DNA from: Actinomadura syzygii
GTDB taxonomy: Bacteria > Actinomycetota > Actinomycetes > Streptosporangiales > Streptosporangiaceae
DNA length: 64,000 nt
Direction of reading: 5' to 3'
NCBI RefSeq assembly: GCF_008085905.1
Contig: NZ_VSFF01000005.1
Location: 1 to 64,000 of the forward strand
In this document: positions 7,646-16,543 of the stretch, in pieces
Position numbering within the stretch: position 1 is the first letter of the stretch
How the letters are laid out: each line of letters starts with the position of its first letter
Notes under the pieces: model-generated
What the model saw: the letters and a program-made list of their open reading frames with translations, nothing else
What the model was told of the DNA's origin: nothing
Databases searched by the model: none
Made by a program: the position numbers and the translations under genes

Positions 7646-8438
7646 CGGCGGTGGAGACGGCGAACACGATCTCTACGTCGCGTTCGTCCAGGCGGGCCGG
7701 GAAGACCACGAAGCGCCAGCAGCCTTCGCGCCACACGTCCAGCGGCACGGCGCTCGCGATGAGGTTCTCGTGTTCGGTCCACGCCTGGCTGTCGTAGAGC
7801 GTCGCGTAGGTCTCCTGGATGGGGCTGCGCCGCCGCTCGCACGGCGTCGCCGGACGTCCCGGCCCGTGCGGCAGGCCGCCCCCGCCGAGCAGCCCGCGCC
7901 GCCGCAGCAGCGTCGACAGCTCCGGGGACAGCGCCGCGAACAGGCCGAGTTCCACCACGAGGACGAGGCCCACCTGCGCCTGGACGTCAAGCAGCACGTC
8001 GAACCCGGCGAGCGGCGCGCCGAGCGACCCGACGGCGGCGGCGGTGAACAGCAGGGCGCGGAGCACGCTGCGCCGCCCGACCTTCTTGCCGCTCAGCCCG
8101 CCGAAACAGCCGCACCCTGCGTCGGGGCGACGCACCCGCAGCTCGCTGACCACCCACGTCGCCGCCGCGAACACGACCGTCGTCGCCAGCCGCACCGACA
8201 GGTGCGAGGTCAGCAGCAGCGCGAGGCCGAGCATCCCCTCGCCGACCCCGACCCCGACCGTCATCCGGCGGCCGCCGTGCGCCGTCGTCAGCCGGGCCAG
8301 CCCGGCGGGCACCGGCACGCCGTGCACGTGGTCGGGCGCGCCCGGCACCTCCTCCCGGACGGTCAGCTTCGCGAGGCACGCGATCAGCAGCACGGCCGCG
8401 AGCAGCAGCACCTGCGTGTTCTGGAACACGGTCACCAT
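7581..8438 (-). CDS. MauE/DoxX-like membrane protein
   Basis: 285 residues. Four hydrophobic segments in the first ~170 residues (starting QVLLLAAVLLIACLAKL) match the MauE/DoxX fold. The conserved GCGCFGGLSG motif is present; in this family it is thought to serve disulfide or quinone chemistry in maturation of secreted redox proteins. The last ~90 residues are soluble and not recognised. ATG 8438 lies inside the last codons of the upstream gene, so the two are translationally coupled. The extreme C-terminus is encoded by one copy of the local 90-bp duplication. Confidence 0.7.
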   Translation of the reverse strand: MVTVFQNTQVLLLAAVLLIACLAKLTVREEVPGAPDHVHGVPVPAGLARLTTAHGGRRMTVGVGVGEGMLGLALLLTSHLSVRLATTVVFAAATWVVSELRVRRPDAGCGCFGGLSGKKVGRRSVLRALLFTAAAVGSLGAPLAGFDVLLDVQAQVGLVLVVELGLFAALSPELSTLLRRRGLLGGGGLPHGPGRPATPCERRRSPIQETYATLYDSQAWTEHENLIASAVPLDVWREGCWRFVVFPARLDERDVEIVFAVSTADRDRTVRSSVLTAETALSSTS

Positions 8439-9442
8439 GACACGGCCCTCCCAGCCGTCCCGACCGGCCGGACGGCGGCGTTGAAGCACCCGGACTCCAG
8501 GTCGCCGCCGAGCCCCGCGAACGCGGCGGGGGTCAACTCGACGATCCGCCCGCGCGGCGTGGCGTCGCAGTCGGCGCACCGGTCGCAGAAGCGGGCCGCC
8601 GCGCAGCCGCACTCGACGACCGGCACCGCGGCGGCGCGCCCGCCGCACTCGTTGTGCACGACGATCTCGCTGCCGATGGACAGGTACGGGAACGCGACGC
8701 AGCCGGACGGGGCGTCCGCGCAGCCCCCGGCGTCCCCCTCCGGGTCGACCGCCGGGTAGGCCGCGCCGTCCGCCGGGTCCGGGACGTCCGTTCCCCGCTC
8801 GTCCGCGCCGCCGAACCAGGTCGCCGTGCCGCGCAGCACCTCGGGCACCGGCGCGGTGACCTCCGGCGCGGCGAGGTCGTCGGCCCGGTAGCCGGGCTGG
8901 GACGTGCCGGGACGCACCGCCCGCGGCCCGTCCGGCGACCCGACGCAGATCACGTCGATCAGGTAACCGGGCTCCAACCGCGGATGCCGAACGAGAACCC
9001 GTTCCAGGGCGTTCGGGGGGATCGCGACCCGGGTGCGGCCGCGGTGCGGCCCCATGTCGACGTCGACGGAGTCTCGCCCGCACGCCAGGATCGTCCCGGT
9101 CACGCGGCTGATGCCCAGCCAAACCCGATCAGCCCCGTACCCACCACCCCCGGCGTCGCCGGTGGCTTTCAGACGGACTATCGCCGGGCGCCCCGGCCGG
9201 AGGGCGGCCAGACCGGTGCGGCCGCCGTGCCAGACGGCCGTCGCGTCGCTCATCGCGACGCGCGTCTCGCCGCCGCCGGGGGCGCCCAGGACGAGCAGAT
9301 GCGGGCTCGCGTCCAGGACGATTCCTGTCACGACGCGCAGTGGACGTCCGGCGCCGTCGGGGATCCCGCCGCCCGCGGACGCGCCGAGCACGGCCGTCCG
9401 GTATCTGCGGCGGTTCGCTCCACGGCGGTGGGGTGGCTGCAT
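8432..9442 (-). CDS. RlpA/expansin-like double-psi barrel protein
   Basis: 336 residues. The N-terminal ~190 residues are a beta-rich region not recognised. The C-terminal ~150 begin with GTATWFGG and end with a Cys-rich barrel: CAAARFCDRCADCDATPRGRIVELTPAAFAGL (key residues only: four Cys, GRIVxLTPxAF), the signature of RlpA-like/expansin-like double-psi beta barrels. No clear signal peptide is visible at the chosen ATG, which is odd for such a domain. It forms an operon with the MauE-like gene, whose start it overlaps; together they suggest a disulfide-containing envelope protein and its redox helper. Confidence 0.65.
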   Translation of the reverse strand: MQPPHRRGANRRRYRTAVLGASAGGGIPDGAGRPLRVVTGIVLDASPHLLVLGAPGGGETRVAMSDATAVWHGGRTGLAALRPGRPAIVRLKATGDAGGGGYGADRVWLGISRVTGTILACGRDSVDVDMGPHRGRTRVAIPPNALERVLVRHPRLEPGYLIDVICVGSPDGPRAVRPGTSQPGYRADDLAAPEVTAPVPEVLRGTATWFGGADERGTDVPDPADGAAYPAVDPEGDAGGCADAPSGCVAFPYLSIGSEIVVHNECGGRAAAVPVVECGCAAARFCDRCADCDATPRGRIVELTPAAFAGLGGDLESGCFNAAVRPVGTAGRAVSW

Positions 9443-9599
9443 CGCGGGGGCTCCGGGGATCGATCATCACTCAGGGCGACTGCTGTTAGGACAGTGAGTC
9501 AAGAGTCACGCGCGGTGACCAGAGCTGTCGACGGATTTGTCGCGATAAGTCAGCCGGTGGAGGAAGTTCGATGCACCTCGGTTGAGGATTATAAACTGG

Positions 9600-9628
9600 T
9601 TGACCCGGAAATATTCAATCTGTAGGAC
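9600..9628 (+). promoter_or_regulatory. candidate promoter for the SigE-family gene
   Basis: TTGACC (9600-9605) and TAGGAC (9623-9628) are spaced 17 bp, in an AT-richer patch of the 280-base divergent gap 9443-9722. The hexamers are only partial matches to the sigma-70 consensus. Confidence 0.35.
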
Positions 9629-9722
9629 CGAAATTACGATCCGCATGCGATCGTCGAACGTATCGGAGTGCGCTCGGCTCGCCGGTCCGGAGCGGCTCCC
9701 GACCCCTGGTTCCGGTGGTGAG

Positions 9723-10223
9723 GTGAACGCGACACGGCAGGAAGAGTTCCACGCGTACGTCGCGGAACGCCGTCCCGTGCTGCTGCGCGCCGCGCGGCGG
9801 CTGACCGGCGACCGGGCCGAGGCGGAGGCCGAGGACCTGCTCCAGGCCGCGCTGGCCAAGACCTACCTCGCCTGGGACCGCATCGAGGACCGCGCCGCCG
9901 TCGACGGCTATGTCCGCCGCGCCATGGTCAACACGCAGATCTCCTGGTGGCGGCGGCAGAAGCTGGACGTCTACCCGACCGACCGGCTGCCCGACCGTCC
10001 CGCCGACGACGACCACGCCGGCCGCAGCGAGACCCGCGACGTGCTCACCCGCGCGCTGCGCCGCCTCCCCGAGCGGCAGCGCCTCGCCGTCATGCTCCGC
10101 TACTACGAGGACATGTCCGAGCGCGAGATCGCCGAGACGCTCGGCGTCAGCGTCGGCACGGTCAAGTCCACCGTCTCCAGGGCGATGACGAAACTTCGGG
10201 AGTTCCTCGCCATCACCCCCTGA
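9723..10223 (+). CDS. SigE-family (SACE-type) ECF RNA polymerase sigma factor
   Basis: 166 residues with both ECF regions. Sigma2 is EEFHAYVAERRPVLLRAARRLTG plus the DLLQAAL and YVRRAMVN helices. Sigma4 is LPERQRLAVMLRYYEDMS with the HTH REIAETLGVSVGTVKSTVSRA. This is the small SigE-family group common in actinomycetes. The GTG start at 9723 is preceded by TGGTGAGGT. No anti-sigma gene is adjacent; the next gene is a second, much larger sigma-like protein 74 bases downstream on the same strand. Confidence 0.9.
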   Translation: MNATRQEEFHAYVAERRPVLLRAARRLTGDRAEAEAEDLLQAALAKTYLAWDRIEDRAAVDGYVRRAMVNTQISWWRRQKLDVYPTDRLPDRPADDDHAGRSETRDVLTRALRRLPERQRLAVMLRYYEDMSEREIAETLGVSVGTVKSTVSRAMTKLREFLAITP

Positions 10224-10297
10224 TGCCCGCACCTCCCCCCAATTCGGGCGTTCAACTGGTGCGGACGGGGTCCGGGGGTGTATGCAAGGTGGGCTGA

Positions 10298-11992
10298 ATG
10301 TCCGGACGATCCCATGGTGGCGGACGCCCCATGCCGGTGCCGGGAGCGTGGATGCCAAGGTTGTCGCCCTCCGCACACGTGGCCGACCGAAAGCTGGTCA
10401 AAGGGCTGAACGAGGGGGACGAGGCGGCGCTCGCCGCGCTCTATGACGAGTACGGTGAGCGCATTCACGACTACGTTCTGTCAATGTCCGGCGATGAGAA
10501 GGTCGCCGCGGACATCGTGCACGACACGTTCATCGACGCCGCCCGGCGCGCGCCTCGGATGCGCGACCACCTGCAGCTCGGCTCGTGGCTGTACGGGGCG
10601 GCGCGGCGGCGCTGCGTCCGGCGCGGCCGGGTCAAGATCCTCTTCTGGGACCGGAGCGCCGAGTTCTCCGACGTCCCGTTCCTGAGCCGCGGGGAGCCGG
10701 AGGGGCCCGTCGGAGACTGGCCGCCGTCCGACGAGCTGCACGGCCTGCTGCGCGCGGGCCTGGCCCGGCTGGAGCCGGTCGACCAGGAGGTGTCGCTGCT
10801 GGCGTTCCGGCACGGGCTGCGCCCGTCCCGGCTCGGCGCGGCGCTCGGGCTGTCCCCCCGGCGGGCCGCGCTGCGGGTGCGGCGGGCCCGGACGGAGCTG
10901 GAGACCGCGCTCCAGAAGGAGGTCGACCGCGCGAACCGGGCGTGCGCGGTGTCGGGCGCGTCCGACGCCTCGGGGGCGACCGCGTCGTCGGGCGAGCGGG
11001 AGGACGCGCGGTCCACGGCGGTCGCCGTCCTCGCGGCCCGTCCCCCGACGCGCGGCGACCGGGAGGAGCCGCTCGACCCGCCCCCGCCGGAGCGGCCCAT
11101 CGAACGGACGCTCCCGCGCCTCCTGCGTCGGCGCGCGGAGGCCGTGCCGGTCGACCCGGCCACGGAGCGGCATGCCGCGGGCTGCCCGGCCTGCGTCCGG
11201 CGCGGCCGGGTGACGGCCGCCGCGCTGCTCGGCCGCGCGCCCGCCCCGATGCTGCCCGCCGCGCTGCGGCACCGCGTCATGCACACCGCGACGGACCCGG
11301 AGCTCGCGGGCTACCGGGCCGACATCGCCGCGCGCGGCGGCGCGCTCACCCCGGCCGGGCTGCCGAGCCAGCCGGACGTGCCGTCCGCGTTCACCCGCCG
11401 CTGGCTGGTCACCGGCGGCGTGATGGCGGCCGCGCTGGCCACCGCGATCGTCGCCGTCCTGATGATGAGCCCCGGCCTCGGCGCCTGGACGCCGTTCCGC
11501 CCCGCCCCGCAGCCCGACGTCACGCACGAGCGGCCGCCGGACGCGCAGGGCCGCGGCGGCGACCCGACCGGCGGGCCGGGCGGCGGCGGCGGAGGCACGC
11601 CGGGACATCCCGGCCAGCCGCCCGTCGTCCCGCAGACGGACGACCGCACGAAGAACCCGTCGCACTCGCCGCGGCCGCCGTCGTCGCAGGCCCCGGCGGG
11701 GCCGGGCACGCTCGTCGTGAACCCGGCGAAGGTCGAGCTGTACGGGACGAAGACCGCCCAGGTCACCCTCGCGGCGAAGAGCGGGCCGGTGACGTGGACG
11801 GCGGTGACGTCGACGAACCAGCTCGCCCTGTCCGAGACGCGGGGCGACATGCGCCCGGACGGCACGACCACGCTGACGCTCACGCTCCGCACCGCGATCA
11901 TCGGCCTGCCCGGCAAGGGCAGCCTCACGTTCACCGACTCCGAGGGCGCCCGGCACACGGTGAACGTCGTCTGGGGCACGACGATCCTCTAG
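10298..11992 (+). CDS. ECF sigma factor fused to zinc-finger/TM/extracytoplasmic region
   Basis: 564 residues, about three times the usual ECF length. Sigma2 lies at about 31-100 (VKGLNEGDEAALAALYDEY) and sigma4 at about 148-205 (LEPVDQEVSLLAFRHGL). After a disordered linker comes H292-x3-C296-x2-C299, the zinc motif of ZAS anti-sigma factors. One membrane helix follows at about 369-391, then a Gly/Pro-rich linker and a beta-rich outer domain of ~95 residues. A sigma factor tethered to the membrane through its own anti-sigma-like segment is known for some actinobacterial ECF groups (ECF52/53 type); assignment to one of them is my inference. Activity may require proteolysis or an outer signal. 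Confidence 0.8.
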   Translation: MSGRSHGGGRPMPVPGAWMPRLSPSAHVADRKLVKGLNEGDEAALAALYDEYGERIHDYVLSMSGDEKVAADIVHDTFIDAARRAPRMRDHLQLGSWLYGAARRRCVRRGRVKILFWDRSAEFSDVPFLSRGEPEGPVGDWPPSDELHGLLRAGLARLEPVDQEVSLLAFRHGLRPSRLGAALGLSPRRAALRVRRARTELETALQKEVDRANRACAVSGASDASGATASSGEREDARSTAVAVLAARPPTRGDREEPLDPPPPERPIERTLPRLLRRRAEAVPVDPATERHAAGCPACVRRGRVTAAALLGRAPAPMLPAALRHRVMHTATDPELAGYRADIAARGGALTPAGLPSQPDVPSAFTRRWLVTGGVMAAALATAIVAVLMMSPGLGAWTPFRPAPQPDVTHERPPDAQGRGGDPTGGPGGGGGGTPGHPGQPPVVPQTDDRTKNPSHSPRPPSSQAPAGPGTLVVNPAKVELYGTKTAQVTLAAKSGPVTWTAVTSTNQLALSETRGDMRPDGTTTLTLTLRTAIIGLPGKGSLTFTDSEGARHTVNVVWGTTIL

Positions 11993-12078
11993 CCGCTCGC
12001 CCCGATCCTCCGGCCGCTCACCCTCTGATCGTTTCGCGGGGCGGCTCCGCGCTGCCTGGACACGCGCCGCTCCGCCCC

Positions 12079-12142
12079 TTGGACAAGGCGCTCACCTGCG
12101 GATATACGCTGGTTGTGCAATGCAAAATCATGTGTTGCAAAA
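12079..12142 (+). promoter_or_regulatory. promoter and candidate IclR operator of the catabolic operon
   Basis: TTGGAC (12079-12084) and TATACG (12103-12108) are spaced 18 bp, a good sigma-70-type promoter. Directly downstream, TGCAA (12116-12120) and TTGCA (12135-12139) form an inverted repeat, and TGCAAAA occurs twice (12121, 12136) at 15-bp spacing. The site overlaps the expected transcription start, fitting repression. The IclR protein encoded at 20294 is the natural candidate. Confidence 0.55.
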
Positions 12143-12229
12143 CTGGCGCCGGTCTTGGGAGTCCGCATAACCTCCGGGGCAACCGGCATGGATGTCCGGT
12201 TACCTGCTCTGTGGGGTTAATGAGGTCCA

Positions 12230-13792
12230 ATGTACGATCTGCTGGTTCGCGGGGGGACGGTGCTGGACGGCGCCGGCGGTCCCGCGCGCCGTGCGGACGT
12301 CGCGGTCTCCGGGTCCCGGATCGCCGCGGTCGACGTCCTGCCGGACGCGGCGGCGGCCACGGTGATCGACGCGACCGGCCGGTACGTCATGCCGGGCTTC
12401 ATCGACACCCACGTGCACGGCGACGCCGCCGTCCTGGACGCCGACGTGCAGCTCGCGGCCCTGCGGCAGGGCGTCACGACGTTCGTCCTCGGGCAGGACG
12501 GCGTCTCCTACGCACCCGCGAGCCCCGCGACCCTCCGGTACGTCAGCCGGTACTTCGCGCCCGTCAACGGCACCCACCCGGGGCTGGACGGCGGGCCGGT
12601 GTCGGTCGCCGACCTGCTCGGCACCTACGACCGCCGGACCGCGCTCAACACCGTCTACCTGCTCCCCCACGGGACGATCCGGCACGGCGTCATGAGCACC
12701 GACCGCCGCGCGCCCGAGCGGGACGAGCTCGACGCGATGCGCGCACTGGTCGAGCGGGGCCTGGCCGAGGGCGCGGCCGGGCTGTCGACCGGCCTGGAGT
12801 ACGTGCCCGGCGCCTACGCCAAGGCCGACGAGGTCGCGGCGCTCTGCGCGCCGGTCGGCGCGGCCGGGCTGCCCTACGTCACGCACATGCGCGGCTACGA
12901 GTCGCTGGCCGCGACCGCGATGGCCGAGGTTCTGCGGATCGCCCGCGCCGCGGGCGTCGCCCCGCACGTCTCGCACTACCACGGCCCCGGCGAGGAGCTG
13001 GTCGCGCTCGTCGACGGAGCCCGCGCCGAAGGCATCGACCTGACCTTCGACAGCTACCCCTACCTGCGCGGATCGAGCACGCTGACGCTGGTCACGCTGC
13101 CGTCCTGGCTGCCGATCGCCGACCTCGACGCGACGCTGGACGCGCTCGCCGACCCCGGCATCCGGGGACGGCTGGAGCGCGAGTGGGACGAGGCGCCGAT
13201 CTGGCACCGGATCACGCTGTCGCACGTCCCGGCCGACGAGTACCGCTGGACGGAGGGCCTGACGCTGCCCGCCGCCGCCGAGCGGGCCGGGCAGCATCCC
13301 GCCGAGTTCTGCTGCGACCTCCTCGTCGCCACCCGGCTCGAGGCGGGCTGCGTGTTCGCGCAGCCGCCGACCAACAGCGAGGAGTCGGTCCGGGCGCTGC
13401 TCAGGCACCCCGCGCAGACGACCGGCTCCGACGCCATCTACCAGGGCGGACACCCACACCCGCGCGGCTGGGGCGCGTTCGCCAGGATGCTCGGCCGGCA
13501 CGTCCGCGACCTCGGGGACTGGACGTGGGAGCAGGCCGCCGTCCACCTCTCCGGCCGCGCCGCCGACCGGTTCCGGCTGCGCGACCGCGGCCGGGTCGAG
13601 CCGGGCCGCGCCGCCGACCTGGTCGTCCTCGATCCCGAGACGGTCACCGACCGGGCCACCTACGAACGTCCGCGGACGCCCGCGGACGGCGTCGGGCACG
13701 TCGTCGTCAACGGCGTGCCCGTCCTCAGCGGCGGCGCCCTCACCGAGGACGCCACGCACCATCCTCCGGGCCGGGCGCTCAAACCCGCCTGA
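12230..13792 (+). CDS. N-acyl-D-amino-acid deacylase (amidohydrolase superfamily)
   Basis: 520 residues, the usual length for D-aminoacylases. The metal-binding HVH (H61, H63) sits in PGFIDTHVHGD. GLEYVPGAYA, SHYHG and TGSDAI correspond to conserved D-aminoacylase blocks, with the catalytic Asp in the last. The C-terminal beta domain is complete. The family hydrolyses N-acyl-D-amino acids to acid plus D-amino acid. In this operon, with KDG kinase and KDPG aldolase, an N-acetyl-aminoaldonate is a likelier substrate than a protein amino acid (inference). GAGG lies 4 bases before the ATG. First gene of the operon. Confidence 0.85.
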   Translation: MYDLLVRGGTVLDGAGGPARRADVAVSGSRIAAVDVLPDAAAATVIDATGRYVMPGFIDTHVHGDAAVLDADVQLAALRQGVTTFVLGQDGVSYAPASPATLRYVSRYFAPVNGTHPGLDGGPVSVADLLGTYDRRTALNTVYLLPHGTIRHGVMSTDRRAPERDELDAMRALVERGLAEGAAGLSTGLEYVPGAYAKADEVAALCAPVGAAGLPYVTHMRGYESLAATAMAEVLRIARAAGVAPHVSHYHGPGEELVALVDGARAEGIDLTFDSYPYLRGSSTLTLVTLPSWLPIADLDATLDALADPGIRGRLEREWDEAPIWHRITLSHVPADEYRWTEGLTLPAAAERAGQHPAEFCCDLLVATRLEAGCVFAQPPTNSEESVRALLRHPAQTTGSDAIYQGGHPHPRGWGAFARMLGRHVRDLGDWTWEQAAVHLSGRAADRFRLRDRGRVEPGRAADLVVLDPETVTDRATYERPRTPADGVGHVVVNGVPVLSGGALTEDATHHPPGRALKPA

Positions 13793-13871
13793 CCTCGAAG
13801 GACACCGAACTCCCCCCGCCCATCTCGCCGGAGCCCGCCCCGGGTTCCGGACAGTCACAAGGAGAACCCCC

Positions 13872-14927
13872 ATGAACGGTAGGTTCACGCGCGCCGTCGT
13901 GGCCATCACGGCGGTGGGCGCGCTGGCCGCGACCGCAGCGTGCGGCGTCGACTCCGGCGACGGCAAGTCCGACGACAAGTCGGGCGGCAAGGCCAAGGCG
14001 CTCAAGGTCGGCTGGTCCACGATCTACCTGACCCCGTCCTGGATGCAGCAGACCGACAAGATGATCAAGGACGACGTCGCGAAGCTGAAGGGCGAGGGCA
14101 AGGTCGCCGACTACCAGGTGTTCAACGCCAACGGCGACACGTCCCAGCAGATCGCCCAGATCAGGGCCATGATCCAGCAGAAGTACGACGTGATCCTGGT
14201 GGACGCGGGCTCCTCCACGGCGCTGAACCCGGCGCTGGAGCAGGCCGTCAACGCGGGCATCACCGTCGCCAACTTCGACAGCCTGGTCACCTCCGAGAAG
14301 GTCGTGCGCGTCGGCACCGACCAGAAGGAGTGGGGCCGGATGATGGGCGAGTGGCTCGGCGAGAAGCTGGGCGGCAAGGGCAAGATCATCGCCTTCAACG
14401 GCCCGGCCGGCGTCGCGGTCAGCGAGGAGCGCTGGCAGGGCGCCCAGGAGGGGCTGAAGAAGTACCCGGGCATCAAGGTCGCCGCGAACGTGCACAGCGA
14501 GTACAACCTCGCCCCGGCCGCGCAGGCGTTCGCCTCGGCGTACTCCGCGAACCCCGACATCGACGGCGTGTTCTCGCAGGGCGGCGCCCTCTCGGCCGCC
14601 GCGCTGCAGACGCTGATCAAGCAGAAGAAGAAGCTCGTCCCGATCACCGGCGAGAACTACAACGGGTTCCTGAAGCTGTGGAAGGACAACAAGGCGGGCG
14701 GGTTCTCGTCGCTGTCCACCGCGCAGCCGAACTACCTCGGCGTGATCGCGCTGCGCGCGGCCGTCGCCAAGGCCGGCGGCGACACGGTGCCGAACCAGAT
14801 CACGGTCCCGCTGCCCAAGATCACGGACGACACCCTGGACCAGTACGTCAAGCCGGACCAGCCGGACGACTCCTACCCGATCCAGGATCTGCCGCAGTCC
14901 GAGATCGACAAGCTGATCGGCAAGTAG
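13872..14927 (+). CDS. ribose-type ABC transporter substrate-binding lipoprotein
   Basis: 351 residues. The signal sequence ends ALAATAAC (lipobox Cys24), and then a Gly/Lys/Asp linker. The mature part has the type I periplasmic binding fold: ISTALNPALEQAVNAGI-like (here SSTALNPALEQAVNAG), RVGTDQKEWGRMMGEWL, and SANPDIDGVFSQGG. This is the RbsB/sugar-binding family and defines import of a sugar-like ligand. AAGGAG precedes the ATG. It is followed 2 bases later by the ATPase gene. Confidence 0.9.
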   Translation: MNGRFTRAVVAITAVGALAATAACGVDSGDGKSDDKSGGKAKALKVGWSTIYLTPSWMQQTDKMIKDDVAKLKGEGKVADYQVFNANGDTSQQIAQIRAMIQQKYDVILVDAGSSTALNPALEQAVNAGITVANFDSLVTSEKVVRVGTDQKEWGRMMGEWLGEKLGGKGKIIAFNGPAGVAVSEERWQGAQEGLKKYPGIKVAANVHSEYNLAPAAQAFASAYSANPDIDGVFSQGGALSAAALQTLIKQKKKLVPITGENYNGFLKLWKDNKAGGFSSLSTAQPNYLGVIALRAAVAKAGGDTVPNQITVPLPKITDDTLDQYVKPDQPDDSYPIQDLPQSEIDKLIGK

Positions 14928-14929
14928 CG

Positions 14930-16543
14930 ATGACGCTCCTGGCCGTCGAGCGGGTCTCGAAGTCCTTCGCGGGCAACCGGGTCCTCAACGAGGTGAGCTT
15001 CGACGTCCGCGCGGGCGAGGTGCTCGCCCTCGTCGGGGAGAACGGCGCGGGCAAGAGCACGGTGCTCGGGCTGATCACCGGTTTGCTGGCGCCCGATTCC
15101 GGACGTGTCGTGTATGACGGAGACCCCGTCACGTCCTGGTCGCCGCACCGCGCCCGCGAGGTCGGGATCGGCTCGGTGCACCAGGAGCTCAGCCTCAACC
15201 CGCACCAGACCGTCGCCGAGAACGTGTTCCTCGGCCAGTGGCCGTCGCGGCGCGGGTTCGTCCTGCGCCGCGACCTCGCCCGGCGGGCGCGGCCGCTGCT
15301 GGAGCGCGTCGGGCTGGACGTCGACCCGATGACCCGGGCCGGACGCCTCCCGCTCGGCCGCCAGCAGCTCGTCGAGCTGGCCAAGGCGCTGGCCTCGAAA
15401 CCGCGCCTGCTGATCCTGGACGAGGCGACGTCCGCGCTGGACGACGACCAGGTGAAGGGCGTCTTCACGGTCGTGGACGAGCTGCGCGCGGCCGGCTCGT
15501 CCGTGATCATCGTGAGCCACCGGATGGGCGAGCTGTTCGCCGTCTCCGACCGGCTCACCGTGCTCAAGGACGGCGAGGTCATGGCGACCCGCGAACGCGC
15601 GGAGACGGGCCACGACGACATCGTCCACCTGATGATCGGGCGCGAGCTGTCCGACCTGTTCCCGCCGAAGGCGGGCGAGGTCGCGGCGCCGGTGGAGGGC
15701 GAGGACGCGCTCGCCATCCCGTCCGAGGAGGCCATCGCCTCCGACAAGGCCGCCGCCGAGGAGACCCCCGCGGCGCCGCCCGTCCCGGCGGGCAGGCCGG
15801 TGTTGAGCGCGCGGGGGCTGACCGTCCCCGGCGCCTGCGCCGACGTCGACCTGGACCTGGAGCCCGGCCGGATCATCGGCCTCGGCGGGCTCCAGGGGCA
15901 GGGCCAGCGGGCCGTGCTCCGCGCCCTGTTCGGCCTGGTCAAGCACACCGGGCGGATCGAGCTCGACGGCCGTCCCGCGCGCCTGGCGTCCCCGCGCGAG
16001 GCGATCCGCTCGAAGATCGCCTACGTGCCCGAGGACCGCAAGGTCGAGGGGCTGCACGTGGCGCAGACCGTCCGGGCGAACCTGTCCCTCACCAACCTGG
16101 ACGTCGTCACGCCCGCGAGGCGGCTGACCACCGTCGACCGCGGCGCGGAGGCGCGGCTCGTCGACGACCTCGTCGAGCGGATGCGGATCAAGGTGACCGG
16201 CCCGGACCAGGAGGCGCGCCGGCTGTCCGGCGGCAACCAGCAGAAGGTCGCGCTGGCCCGCTGGCTGCCGTCCAGGCCGCGCGTGCTGCTGCTCGCCGAG
16301 CCGACCCGCGGCATCGACGTCGGCACCAAGCGGGAGATCTACCACCTGCTCCGCAGGCTCGCCGACAGCGGCGTCGCGGTGCTGGTCACGTCGGGAGACA
16401 CCATGGAACTTGTCGGCCTCTGCGACGAGGTCGCCGTAATGTACGAGGGCGCCGTCGTCGACCGGCTGGCGGGCGCCGACCTCACCGAGGAGCGGCTCGT
16501 CCGCGCCTCCGTCACCGGCACGGAGGCGGGAACGAATGTCTGA
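14930..16543 (+). CDS. ribose-type ABC transporter, two-domain ATPase
   Basis: 537 residues with two nucleotide-binding domains. Domain 1 has Walker A GENGAGKST and Walker B LLILDEATSALD, but its signature reads LPLGRQQ rather than LSxGQQ. Domain 2 has the degenerate P-loop GLGGLQGQGQ expected of RbsA, a good LSGGNQQ, and LLLAEPTRGID where the Walker B Asp is Ala. A ~50-residue Ala/Glu/Pro linker joins the domains, longer than usual. With one degenerate site, hydrolysis probably occurs mainly at the site formed by Walker A1/B1 and LSGGNQQ. It overlaps the first permease gene by 8 bases. Confidence 0.9.
   Translation: MTLLAVERVSKSFAGNRVLNEVSFDVRAGEVLALVGENGAGKSTVLGLITGLLAPDSGRVVYDGDPVTSWSPHRAREVGIGSVHQELSLNPHQTVAENVFLGQWPSRRGFVLRRDLARRARPLLERVGLDVDPMTRAGRLPLGRQQLVELAKALASKPRLLILDEATSALDDDQVKGVFTVVDELRAAGSSVIIVSHRMGELFAVSDRLTVLKDGEVMATRERAETGHDDIVHLMIGRELSDLFPPKAGEVAAPVEGEDALAIPSEEAIASDKAAAEETPAAPPVPAGRPVLSARGLTVPGACADVDLDLEPGRIIGLGGLQGQGQRAVLRALFGLVKHTGRIELDGRPARLASPREAIRSKIAYVPEDRKVEGLHVAQTVRANLSLTNLDVVTPARRLTTVDRGAEARLVDDLVERMRIKVTGPDQEARRLSGGNQQKVALARWLPSRPRVLLLAEPTRGIDVGTKREIYHLLRRLADSGVAVLVTSGDTMELVGLCDEVAVMYEGAVVDRLAGADLTEERLVRASVTGTEAGTNV

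Noticed and set aside
12121..12229. Leader before the catabolic operon as a riboswitch
   Set aside because: No conserved aptamer or terminator structure could be recognised; the repeats fit a protein operator better.
10585..13875. 1096-codon plus-strand frame across the ECF fusion and D-aminoacylase genes
   Set aside because: Arg/Pro/Ala-rich shadow in the wrong frame; two well-motifed genes occupy the same DNA.
12200..14020. 606-codon minus-strand frame opposite the D-aminoacylase gene
   Set aside because: Low-complexity shadow of the amidohydrolase; no domain motif.
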